Shown here: in pieces, positions 1-5,893 of the stretch | Layout: every line of letters starts with the position of its first letter | Numbering within the stretch: the stretch's first letter is position 1 | Assembly: GCA_937880175.1 (NCBI GenBank) | Contig: CALFLO010000151.1 | Coordinates: 1 to 6,601, forward strand | Length of the DNA stretch: 6,601 bases | Direction: 5' to 3' | Source: an uncultured Gluconobacter sp. | GTDB lineage: Bacteria; Pseudomonadota; Alphaproteobacteria; Acetobacterales; Acetobacteraceae | Translations under genes and position numbers: made by a program | Notes under the pieces: model-generated | The model's database searches: none | The model's input: only the letters and a program-made list of their open reading frames with translations | What the model was told of the DNA's origin: nothing

Positions 1-162
1 GCCGCGACCAAGGGCAACCGTGACGAACGCATTTTCCTGCGTGCGGACAAGACCGTGGATTATGGCACGCTCATGGACGTCATGGATCATCTGCGAAACG
101 CGGGCTATCTCAAGGTGGCGCTCGTAACGCTTCAGGGCCAGACGACGGGAACAACGCCCTGA
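1..162 (+). CDS. exbD: ExbD, biopolymer transport protein (C-terminal fragment)
   Basis: Reading frame 1 is open from the left edge to the TGA at 160-162 and gives the last 53 residues of a protein whose start lies outside the window. The stretch around DERIFLRADKTVDYGTLMDVMD, then a Gly-Tyr and a KVALVT strand, is the typical end of the periplasmic domain of ExbD/TolR proteins. ExbD forms, with ExbB, the proton-driven inner-membrane motor that energises TonB. The TonB gene follows directly, with the stop codon sharing one base with its ATG; this supports ExbD rather than TolR. The N-terminal membrane helix, with the proton-pathway aspartate known for the family, is not in the window and cannot be checked. 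Confidence 0.88.
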   Translation, partial: AATKGNRDERIFLRADKTVDYGTLMDVMDHLRNAGYLKVALVTLQGQTTGTTP

Positions 163-995
163 TGTCAGACGGGCTGATCTCAGCAAACGTGCCGCTGCCA
201 AGGTTTCGGGAATGGTACGCCGCAACCTGCCGTGTGGAAGATCGCCGGAGCGCACGGCTCTGGGGCGGCTCCGCCCTTGGTGTGGTCGCTCTTACGGGGG
301 TGGTCCTGTTCTGGGCGGTGACGTCCGCGCATCCCCAGCCCATTCTGGCGGCTGAACCGCCTCCGGCTGCGATCAGCATCGATCTTGCGCCCGTCCCCGC
401 GCCGGTTCCGGCCCCGCAGCAGGATGTCGATCCCGGTCCGCAGCAGGCGGTGGCCTCGACGGAGCCGCAGCCGGAAGATCCGCCCAAGGTCGAAGCGCCT
501 CCAAGCCCCGCGCCCAACCCGCCGGTCCCCGTGCCTAAAACGGAAAAGATCAAGCCGCACAAACCGAGTGTGCACAAGCCGCTGCCGCCCGTTCCGGTGA
601 AGGCGCCGCCTGCGGAAAAGACCACGGCCCCGCGCAACGTGGAAGCGCCCCCCACGACCAGCCCGAGCGCCGCTTCGGCCACCACGTCCAGCCATGCATC
701 GCATGATCCTGTCACCTGGCAGGGCGAGCTTCTGGCGCGTCTGGAGCGGTTCAAGCGCTATCCGGAAGCTGCCCAGTCCACGCATCAGGAAGGTACGTCC
801 CTGCTGCATTTCGTCATGGACCGCAAAGGCCATGTTCTGAGTGCCAGCCTCAAACGCAGCGCAGGGCATGAACTGCTGGATGCGGAGACGCTGGCCCTGA
901 TCCGCCGGGCCGAACCGCTGCCCATCCCGCCTGACAGCATCAAGGGCGATCCGCTCTCCCTGACGGTTCCCATCGAGTTCTATCTGGAACACTGA
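162..995 (+). CDS. tonB: TonB energy-transducing protein
   Basis: This 277-residue protein has the three-part TonB plan: a cytoplasmic N-terminus of about 33 residues, one membrane helix at about 34-54, then a long Pro/Ala/Lys-rich periplasmic spacer (about 64-165), and a C-terminal TonB domain (about 185-277). The C-terminal domain has the Tyr200-Pro201 pair, a VMDRKGHV strand-turn, SLKRSAGHELLD, the proline-rich PLPIPP turn and a final VPIEFYL strand, all usual for the family. TonB spans the periplasm and passes energy from ExbB/ExbD to outer-membrane receptors. The ATG overlaps the exbD stop by one base, implying translational coupling; a GGGA at 147-150 is the only nearby Shine-Dalgarno-like element. 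Oddities: the N-terminal tail is longer than in E. coli TonB, and residues 34-54 contain no histidine, whereas E. coli TonB has an important one (His20) in this helix. The TonB call is secure; which receptors it serves is unknown. Confidence 0.93.
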   Translation: MSDGLISANVPLPRFREWYAATCRVEDRRSARLWGGSALGVVALTGVVLFWAVTSAHPQPILAAEPPPAAISIDLAPVPAPVPAPQQDVDPGPQQAVASTEPQPEDPPKVEAPPSPAPNPPVPVPKTEKIKPHKPSVHKPLPPVPVKAPPAEKTTAPRNVEAPPTTSPSAASATTSSHASHDPVTWQGELLARLERFKRYPEAAQSTHQEGTSLLHFVMDRKGHVLSASLKRSAGHELLDAETLALIRRAEPLPIPPDSIKGDPLSLTVPIEFYLEH

Positions 996-1033
996 TCCGC
1001 TTTCCCCGTAAACATCGCGCAGGGAGAGACGAC

Positions 1034-1900
1034 ATGGATCTTGTTCTGGGGGCCTCAGGGCATGTAAGTGGCACAGTCGCCCGACGACTGCTGGAGCAGG
1101 GGAGGGCGGTTACAGTTGTTGTGCACTGTCCGGAACAGGCGGCAGAATGGTCCGCCCGTGGGGCCAGCGTGGCCGTGCTCGATGTCCACGACACGCCAGC
1201 CCTGACGGCGGCTTTTTGCAAAGCCCGGCGCGCATTTTTGCTGAACCCGCCTGCCAGCCCGTCGCTGGATGTGGACCATGAAGAGCGCCGCACGGTTCAT
1301 TCCATTCTCAGGGCCGTTCAGGGGGCCTCGTTGGAAAAGATCGTCGTGCAGTCAACCTGCGGCGCGCAGGACAACCCGCATTGCGGGGACCTCGGAAGCC
1401 TGTACGCTTTCGAGCAGGGCGCACGGGAAACGGGAGTGCCGCTCTGTATCGTGCGGGCAGCGTATTTCATGAGCAACTGGTTTGGCGCCCTGTCCACTGC
1501 ACAACAGTCAGGAGTATTTTCCAGCCTGCTTCCGAAGGATTTCAAAGCTCCGATGGTCGCGCCGCAGGATGTTGGGGAACTGGCGGCCCGTCTTCTGGTC
1601 GCCCCCGTGGAAGAGACGGGTGTTTACAATATCGAAGGCCCCGAACCCTATACGCCCGAGGATGTCGCAACAGCCCTCGGTGCCGTGCTGGGGCGGCATG
1701 TGACTGTGGACGAAATCCCGCGTCCGGAATGGCCGGAATTCTATCGTCGTAACGGCTTCTGCCCCGAAGCCGCACGCTCCTATGCCACGATGACAGGGAT
1801 TTTCGTGGACGGCCGGTATGACCGTCCGAGCACGCCCTTGCGGGGTGCAACGGACCTTCAGACCTGCCTGCGCCATCAGGCGTCGATATCATCCAGATAA
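1034..1900 (+). CDS. NmrA-like NAD(P)-binding protein (atypical SDR)
   Basis: This 288-residue protein begins with a Rossmann strand and the loop GASGHVSG (residues 6-13), followed by a helix (TVARRLLEQG), as in NmrA/atypical SDR proteins. Further family-like features are LLNPP at 69-73, a KIVVQST strand at 102-108, RAAYFMSNW at 141-149, and EGPEPYTPEDVA at 201-212, resembling the segment after the last core strand. There is no Tyr-xxx-Lys catalytic pair at the position used by classical SDRs, so it may act as a redox sensor, a reductase of the NmrA/quinone reductase type, or something else; the substrate is not known. One oddity is that the third glycine of the usual GxxGxxG motif is Ser12, with a glycine one place later. 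The start at 1034 follows an AGGGAGA Shine-Dalgarno at 1021-1027. It lies 38 bases after tonB with no terminator seen, so read-through from tonB is possible. Its 3' end overlaps the opposing peroxidase gene by 25 bases. Confidence 0.82.
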   Translation: MDLVLGASGHVSGTVARRLLEQGRAVTVVVHCPEQAAEWSARGASVAVLDVHDTPALTAAFCKARRAFLLNPPASPSLDVDHEERRTVHSILRAVQGASLEKIVVQSTCGAQDNPHCGDLGSLYAFEQGARETGVPLCIVRAAYFMSNWFGALSTAQQSGVFSSLLPKDFKAPMVAPQDVGELAARLLVAPVEETGVYNIEGPEPYTPEDVATALGAVLGRHVTVDEIPRPEWPEFYRRNGFCPEAARSYATMTGIFVDGRYDRPSTPLRGATDLQTCLRHQASISSR

Positions 1901-2805
1901 TCGGCTGACGGGACGAAGAACAGCGAACCCGTAACAGGGCGGCTGTAATCCAGCAGGCGGTCGTAATTCCCTTCCGGCTTGCCGACGAACATGTTGTGCA
2001 GCATTTCCTCGGTCACGGACGGGGAACGGGCATAGCCGATGAAATAGGTGCCGAACTCGCCCTTGCCGGCTTCGCCAAACGGCATGTTGTCGCGCAGGAT
2101 ATCGACCTGCTTTCCGTTGCGCGTCACGACGTTCAGCGCGTTATGGGCGTAAGCGGGCTTTGTTTTGTCATCAAGCTCGACATTGGAGAGCTTTTTGCGG
2201 CCGATGATCTTTTCCTGCATCTCGATCGGCAGGGTGTTCCAGGCGTCGAGATCGTGGAAGTATTTCTGGGTGATGACGTAACTGCCGCCTTTGAAAGCTG
2301 CGTCTTCATCGCCGATGATCGCAGCTTCGCAGGCTGCGGCGTTTTCGGGGTTTTCCGTGCCGTCCACGAAGCCGATCAGGTCGCGGTCATCGAAATACTT
2401 GAAGCCGTGGACTTCATCGACAACCGTGCACACGCTGCGCAGGCGATCCATAACCAGCTTGGCCATCTCGAAGCACATGTCCATGCGCGTGGCGCGGATG
2501 TGAAAGAGCATGTCGCCGGGCGTGGAGACTGCGTGATGAACGCCTTTGATTTCCTGAAACGGGTGCAGTTCTTTGGGACGCGGGCCGGGGAAGAGACGGT
2601 CCCAGGCAGCAGAGCCAAAGCCGAGAACGCAGGAAAGCTGCCCGTTCAGGTCCCGGAAACCCACCGTGCGACGCAGGCCCGAAAGATCCGCGCACAGGCT
2701 GCGGATGGTTTTTTCCGCATCCGTGCCGGGATTGATGTTCAGGACCAGAAAAATGGCGGCCCGGGTCAGGGGCGCGGCAACGGGCTGGGGCGTAGCGTCG
2801 GACAT
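1876..2805 (-). CDS. DyP-type heme peroxidase, YfeX-like
   Basis: The chosen start gives 309 residues, close to E. coli YfeX (about 299). The DyP signature GFVDGTENP is at 145-153, with the catalytic Asp148. His221 (in AYAHN) matches the proximal heme ligand and Arg238 (in ILRDNMPFG) the distal arginine by position against YfeX. Also family-like are GGSYV, EIHGF-type residues (EVHGFKYFDDRDL) before the motif, and PVTGSLFF near the end. Proteins of this class use heme and hydrogen peroxide to oxidise dyes and other donors; YfeX has been proposed to release iron from heme, which is disputed. No signal peptide is seen, so it is probably cytoplasmic. The reading frame stays open upstream to 2958, but those extra 51 residues resemble no DyP N-terminus; ATG at 2805 has GGAAAG nine bases upstream (2820-2815). 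No encapsulin-targeting tail is evident. It converges on and overlaps the NmrA-like gene and diverges from phnA. Confidence 0.92.
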   Translation of the reverse strand: MSDATPQPVAAPLTRAAIFLVLNINPGTDAEKTIRSLCADLSGLRRTVGFRDLNGQLSCVLGFGSAAWDRLFPGPRPKELHPFQEIKGVHHAVSTPGDMLFHIRATRMDMCFEMAKLVMDRLRSVCTVVDEVHGFKYFDDRDLIGFVDGTENPENAAACEAAIIGDEDAAFKGGSYVITQKYFHDLDAWNTLPIEMQEKIIGRKKLSNVELDDKTKPAYAHNALNVVTRNGKQVDILRDNMPFGEAGKGEFGTYFIGYARSPSVTEEMLHNMFVGKPEGNYDRLLDYSRPVTGSLFFVPSADYLDDIDA

Positions 2806-2902
2806 CGGAACAGTCTTTCCATCAGCGTGGCAATCTATGTCTGCCTGTTGATAGCGCGGTCCATGTCGAGAGAACAGGTTATGAAAATGGTCGCTCCCCG
2901 TT

Positions 2903-2930
2903 TTGAAATACGGACTGCGTGCAGTAGTGT
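2903..2930 (+). promoter_or_regulatory. Possible sigma70-type promoter for phnA
   Basis: In the 151-base gap between the divergent peroxidase and phnA genes, TTGAAA (2903-2908, five of six matches to the -35 consensus) is followed after 16 bases by TAGTGT (2925-2930, three of six matches to the -10). The -10 ends 26 bases before the phnA ATG, a normal distance. The -10 match is poor, so this is only a candidate. No convincing promoter was found on the other strand for the peroxidase gene, and no Fur-box-like or other clear operator was seen in the gap. Confidence 0.28.
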
Positions 2931-2956
2931 CCGGCCACAAACGGAAAAAGGTCATC

Positions 2957-3307
2957 ATGGACAGTAATCTGAAATGCCCGGTCTGCGGGTGCGAACACGT
3001 TTATCCGGATGGTGCGCTGTGGATGTGCCCGGAATGTGCGCATGAGTGGAACCCGGCCGAGACGGCGGCGGAAAGCAGCGAGGCTTCCGGCGAGATCCGT
3101 GATGCCAACGGCAATGTTCTGGCCGATGGCGACACCGTGACGGTCATCAAGGATCTGAAGATCAAGGGCTCGTCCATGGTCGTCAAGGGCGGCACCAAGG
3201 TGAAGAACATCCGCCTTTCGGACGGTGGCGACGGGCATGACATCGCCTGCAAGATCGCCGGGATTGGTGCGATGAACCTCAAGTCCGAGTTCGTCAGGAA
3301 GGCCTGA
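2957..3307 (+). CDS. phnA: PhnA/YjdM-family zinc-ribbon protein
   Basis: This 116-residue protein has an N-terminal zinc ribbon with Cys7-Pro-Val-Cys10 and Cys24-Pro-Glu-Cys27, followed by His29-Glu-Trp31. A short acidic linker (about 34-46) leads to the C-terminal PhnA domain (about 47-116), recognisable by DANGNVLADGDTV, KDLKIKGSS, VVKGGTKVKNIRL and a closing MNLKSEFVRKA. Length matches E. coli YjdM (formerly PhnA, about 111 residues). Despite the name, E. coli PhnA lies beside the phosphonate operon but is not required for phosphonate use; its molecular function is not established, and no phosphonate genes are near it here. The frame could be read from TTG at 2903, but ATG at 2957 with AAGG at 2948-2951 starts exactly at the family N-terminus. 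It diverges from the peroxidase gene and overlaps the transporter gene tail to tail by 14 bases. Confidence 0.93.
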   Translation: MDSNLKCPVCGCEHVYPDGALWMCPECAHEWNPAETAAESSEASGEIRDANGNVLADGDTVTVIKDLKIKGSSMVVKGGTKVKNIRLSDGGDGHDIACKIAGIGAMNLKSEFVRKA

Positions 3308-4982
3308 CACTCGGCGGGGGCACAGCCGTGTCCCCAAGGATCTGGTGGGCGGCTTTCAGCGCCGTGTGCAGTTCGGCGTAGATATTGCCGTCTCCCAGCG
3401 CCGGGGTGATGTGATGCCGGTCCATATCGGCTTGCAGGTAGACGCTCACCCGTCCGAAAATCAGCGCGATGCCACGCTGATGCAGTTGCGCGATCAGGTC
3501 CCGCAGATCGGCGGCGGCAGAATAGTCGATATCCGTGACCGGGCTTGCATCCAGCACCACGCAGCGGACCGGATGGGGAGCATGGTCCACGAGACCCAGC
3601 AGATCCTGCCGGAAACGCGTCGAATTGGCGTAGAACAGATCCGCGCAGAACCGGAACACCATCAGCCCCGGCGCACTTTCCAGCCCGTCCTTTGCGGGTA
3701 GCGCTTCCAGAACACCGGCCGTCGGGGACTGTTGCAGGACCATCGTATGCGGCTCGTAGCTGTGCCGGACGTGGCGAAACAGCGACAGCGCGATGGCGAG
3801 GAAAATGCCTTCCTCAACGCCCACACCTACCACGACAGCGGCTGTCGAAACGGCGAGCCAGAACTCGCCTGGGCTTTCCTGCCGGATCGCACGCAGGCTC
3901 TTCAGATCAATCATGCCGACCGCGACGGTAAACACGATGCCCGCCAGAACGCAGCGCGGCAGGGCTTCGAGCGGGCGTGTGAGGAACAACAGGACCACGA
4001 GCGTCACGCAGGCGAACGTCACCTGCGCCACCTGCGTCCGCGCGCCGGAGCGGACGGCCATAGCCGTCTGGGTCGGGCTGCCATTGACGGTGAAAGTTCC
4101 GCTCAGACCCGCGGCCAAATTGGCCGCTGACAGGCCCAGAAGATCGCGGTTTTCATCAACGGTTTCATGAAACTGCTCTCCGAAGACGCGGGACGTGGCC
4201 GCACTCTGTGCGATGATGACGAACACGCAGGAACCCGCGACGGGCAACAGCGCCAGAAGTTCGTTCCACGAAACGCCCGGTAGGCCGAAATGCGGCAACC
4301 CGCCCGCGACATGCCCAAGGGTGGGAACGCCGTGATGGGGCAGGTTCAGCCCCATGCTCAGCGCAATACTGCCGATGACGACGCAAAGCCCGGCGGGGAG
4401 ATGCGGCGCAAGGCGCTGCCCGGTCATGAGGATCCCGACCGTCACGGCCGAGAGCCCCGCCACCATGAGGCTCCCATGCGGAATCTGCCGGAAGGTTTCG
4501 TAAGCCTGTACAAGCGGATTATGCGCGTTGACGGACACGCCCAGCATATCATGCAGCATCGCGATGCAGACCTGCACGCCCACCCCGGCCAGAAATCCCG
4601 TCAGCACGGTGCGGGAGAGGAAATCCGCCAGAAATCCCAGCCGGAAAACCCGCGCCACCAGCAGAAGTGCCGCGCAAAGGAGTGCGGTCATGCTGACGAG
4701 CGCGATGTAATGCGCACTCCCCGGGGGCGCCATCTTGCCGATCGCACTTGAAAAAATGGCCGCCGTCGCGGAATCGGCGGCCACGACCAGATGCCGCGAT
4801 GATCCGAAAGCCGCGAACGCCACAAGTGGCAGCAGGACCGTATAAAGCCCCGTGACTGCCGGCATGGCCGCAATGCGCGTATAGCCCAGAACCTGCGGAA
4901 TATTCACCGAGGCGAGGGAAAGACCTGCGACAATATCCGTCCATCCGCGACGGGTTCCGGTAGGGTTCTGCTGTTCCGACAT
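3294..4982 (-). CDS. SulP-family anion transporter with STAS domain
   Basis: From ATG at 4982 the protein has 562 residues, normal for SulP/SLC26 transporters, which move sulfate, bicarbonate, chloride or dicarboxylates across the inner membrane. The hydrophobic core (about 15-405) carries the family's first-helix motif (VNIPQVLGYTRIAAMPAVTG, 26-45, then LYT), the AADSATAAI segment at 68-76, and the DENRDLLGLSAANLAAG region at 276-292 followed by VNGSPTQTAM at 299-308. The C-terminal cytoplasmic STAS domain spans about 435-550, with CVVLDASPVTDIDYSAAADL at 474-493. The ion cannot be predicted; no carbonic anhydrase is fused to it and no sulfate-assimilation gene is nearby. The frame is open up to 5078, but the extra 32 residues are unlike the family; ATG at 4982 is preferred although its Shine-Dalgarno (CAGG, close to the ATG) is weak, so an upstream start at 5063 or 5078 remains possible. 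The last residues (PPPSVRPS) are proline-rich and overlap the phnA end. Confidence 0.92.
   Translation of the reverse strand: MSEQQNPTGTRRGWTDIVAGLSLASVNIPQVLGYTRIAAMPAVTGLYTVLLPLVAFAAFGSSRHLVVAADSATAAIFSSAIGKMAPPGSAHYIALVSMTALLCAALLLVARVFRLGFLADFLSRTVLTGFLAGVGVQVCIAMLHDMLGVSVNAHNPLVQAYETFRQIPHGSLMVAGLSAVTVGILMTGQRLAPHLPAGLCVVIGSIALSMGLNLPHHGVPTLGHVAGGLPHFGLPGVSWNELLALLPVAGSCVFVIIAQSAATSRVFGEQFHETVDENRDLLGLSAANLAAGLSGTFTVNGSPTQTAMAVRSGARTQVAQVTFACVTLVVLLFLTRPLEALPRCVLAGIVFTVAVGMIDLKSLRAIRQESPGEFWLAVSTAAVVVGVGVEEGIFLAIALSLFRHVRHSYEPHTMVLQQSPTAGVLEALPAKDGLESAPGLMVFRFCADLFYANSTRFRQDLLGLVDHAPHPVRCVVLDASPVTDIDYSAAADLRDLIAQLHQRGIALIFGRVSVYLQADMDRHHITPALGDGNIYAELHTALKAAHQILGDTAVPPPSVRPS
3316..3335 (+). 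terminator. Hairpin just after phnA, possible terminator
   Basis: GGGGGCAC (3316-3323) and GTGTCCCC (3328-3335) form an eight-pair stem with one G-U pair around the loop AGCC, starting eight bases after the phnA stop. It lies inside the 3' end of the opposing transporter gene. The wobble pair exists only in the + strand RNA (it becomes a C-A mismatch on the other strand), so the fold favours a role for phnA mRNA. No run of T follows, so it may only protect the 3' end or be incidental to the proline-rich coding sequence. Confidence 0.35.
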
Positions 4983-5037
4983 GACCTGTGTTCTAGGCCT
5001 TTGACGAAGGGATGTCTTCACAATGTCAGGGGGGTGG

Positions 5038-5066
5038 TTGGGTCCGGCCCGAAAATGCCTCATGAT
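5038..5066 (+). promoter_or_regulatory. Possible promoter for the SDR gene
   Basis: TTGGGT (5038-5043) and CATGAT (5061-5066) are separated by 17 bases, the ideal sigma70 spacing, with three and four of six consensus matches. The site lies in the 137-base gap between the divergent transporter and SDR genes, 53 bases upstream of the SDR ATG. The better -35-like TTGACG at 5001-5006 has no fitting -10. Weak evidence only. Confidence 0.22.
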
Positions 5067-5087
5067 CCGGCAGCTCAAAGACGGATC
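5064..5087. repeat. Inverted repeat upstream of the SDR gene
   Basis: GATCCG (5064-5069) and CGGATC (5082-5087) are perfect six-base inverted arms with a 12-base spacer, overlapping the end of the candidate promoter. The arms could be a regulator site acting on the SDR and/or transporter genes, or a leader hairpin. Six-base arms can arise by chance, and no regulator gene is adjacent. Confidence 0.25.
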
Positions 5088-5119
5088 TTTCGTCAGCGCA
5101 GTCAGGAAGGAACAGGATC

Positions 5120-5851
5120 ATGACCCAGAGAGTAGCGCTCATTACCGGCGGATCACGCGGCATCGGTGCGGCCATCGCGCTGAAGCTGGCGCAGGATGGC
5201 TTCGATATCGCCATCACTTACGCCCGTAACGAAAAAGCCGCGCAGAAAGTTGTCTCGGACATCGAGGCACTGGGCCGCAAAGCCGTCGCCGTTCAGGCCG
5301 ATGGCGGCAGCACGGACGGCAATATCGCAGCCATCACGAAGACGCATGAAGCGTTCGGTCGTCTGGATGCGCTCGTATGCAATGCGGGCATCTACCCCTA
5401 TGGCCCGATAGCCCAGATGACCGTCACGCAGATCGAGGATGTCCTCAACCTCAACCTGCGCGCCGCGATGATCGAGACGGTCGAAGCCCTGAAATACATG
5501 AAGACGGGTGGCCGCCTGATCTATATCGGCTCGGCCTTTGGTGAGCGTGCACCGTTCCCGGGCATCTCGCTTTATACCGCCACAAAGGCCGGTCTGATCG
5601 GCTTTACGAAGGGTGTGGCGCGGGATCTCGGACCGCAGGGCATCACCGCGAACATCGTCGAGCCCGGCCCGATCGCAACCGACCTCAACCCCGAGGACGG
5701 CGCAGCCGCTGCCGTCATCCGCAAGTTCACGGCCACGGAATCCTACGGCAAGGTCCATGACATCGCCCGTACCGTGTCGTTCCTCGCCAGCCCCGATGCG
5801 TCCTACATCACGGGCGCGTCCATTCTGGTGGACGGTGGTCTCGTCGCCTGA
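5120..5851 (+). CDS. Classical short-chain dehydrogenase/reductase (SDR)
   Basis: This 243-residue protein has every hallmark of the classical SDR family. The cofactor loop TGGSRGIG is at 9-16, CNAG at 87-90, the structural Asn112 in NLNLRA, the catalytic Ser138, and Tyr152-xxx-Lys156 in SLYTATKAG, followed by EPGPIATDL at 181-189 and the closing ASILVDGG at 233-240. Such enzymes oxidise alcohols or reduce carbonyls with NAD(P)H. Arg13 in the loop and Arg36 after the second strand suggest NADPH, which is inference. It resembles 3-oxoacyl-ACP reductases (FabG) in general form, but the substrate cannot be named, and no fatty-acid synthesis genes adjoin it. The start has AGGAAGG at 5104-5110 and AGGA at 5114-5117 upstream. 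It appears to be a single-gene unit, divergent from the transporter and ending at a shared terminator with the receptor gene. Confidence 0.93.
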   Translation: MTQRVALITGGSRGIGAAIALKLAQDGFDIAITYARNEKAAQKVVSDIEALGRKAVAVQADGGSTDGNIAAITKTHEAFGRLDALVCNAGIYPYGPIAQMTVTQIEDVLNLNLRAAMIETVEALKYMKTGGRLIYIGSAFGERAPFPGISLYTATKAGLIGFTKGVARDLGPQGITANIVEPGPIATDLNPEDGAAAAVIRKFTATESYGKVHDIARTVSFLASPDASYITGASILVDGGLVA

Positions 5852-5856
5852 GACTG

Positions 5857-5886
5857 AAAACGGCTCCCTCGCTGTGAGGGAGCCGT
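5857..5886 (-). terminator. Rho-independent terminator, mainly for the TonB-dependent receptor gene
   Basis: CGGCTCCCTC (5861-5870) and GAGGGAGCCG (5876-5885) form a perfect ten-pair stem around a five-base loop, extended by one A-T pair (5860/5886). Read on the - strand, the stem is followed by TTTT (complement of 5857-5860), and it begins eight bases after the receptor stop, which is the classic layout. On the + strand it lies nine bases after the SDR stop but is followed by TCGTTGCTT, so it is a weaker terminator in that direction, though probably still useful. Confidence 0.85.
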
Positions 5887-5893
5887 CGTTGCT

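Noticed and set aside
362..660. Repeated Pro/Ala/Val/Lys codons in tonB, considered as a DNA repeat.
   Set aside because: Units are irregular at base level and are explained by the proline-rich periplasmic spacer of TonB.
180..992. Long - strand frames (up to 270 codons) opposite tonB.
   Set aside because: Their Arg/Gly-rich, low-complexity translation mirrors the Pro/Ala-rich TonB spacer; no domain or ribosome site supports them.
1920..1946. Imperfect hairpin (ACAGC...GCTGT with inner CCC/GGG) just past the NmrA-like stop, considered as its terminator.
   Set aside because: The stem is interrupted by unequal internal loops, has no T-run, and lies in the coding sequence of the peroxidase.
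2740..2805. Considered whether the peroxidase has a Tat signal or an encapsulin cargo tail at its other end.
   Set aside because: No twin-arginine plus hydrophobic segment at the N-terminus and no recognisable cargo-loading peptide at the C-terminus (ends in YLDDIDA).
2903..2956. Earlier TTG start for phnA at 2903.
   Set aside because: The ATG at 2957 has a well-spaced AAGG and starts directly before the zinc ribbon, as in known family members; the TTG overlaps a candidate -35 element.
2806..2958. N-terminal extension of the DyP peroxidase to 2958.
   Set aside because: The extra 51 residues do not resemble a DyP N-terminus or a signal peptide, and the downstream ATG at 2805 gives the normal family length.
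1996..2967. A 323-codon open frame on the + strand opposite the DyP peroxidase gene.
   Set aside because: It lies almost wholly antisense to a well-supported gene, has no recognisable domain, and is a normal by-product of GC-rich codon use.
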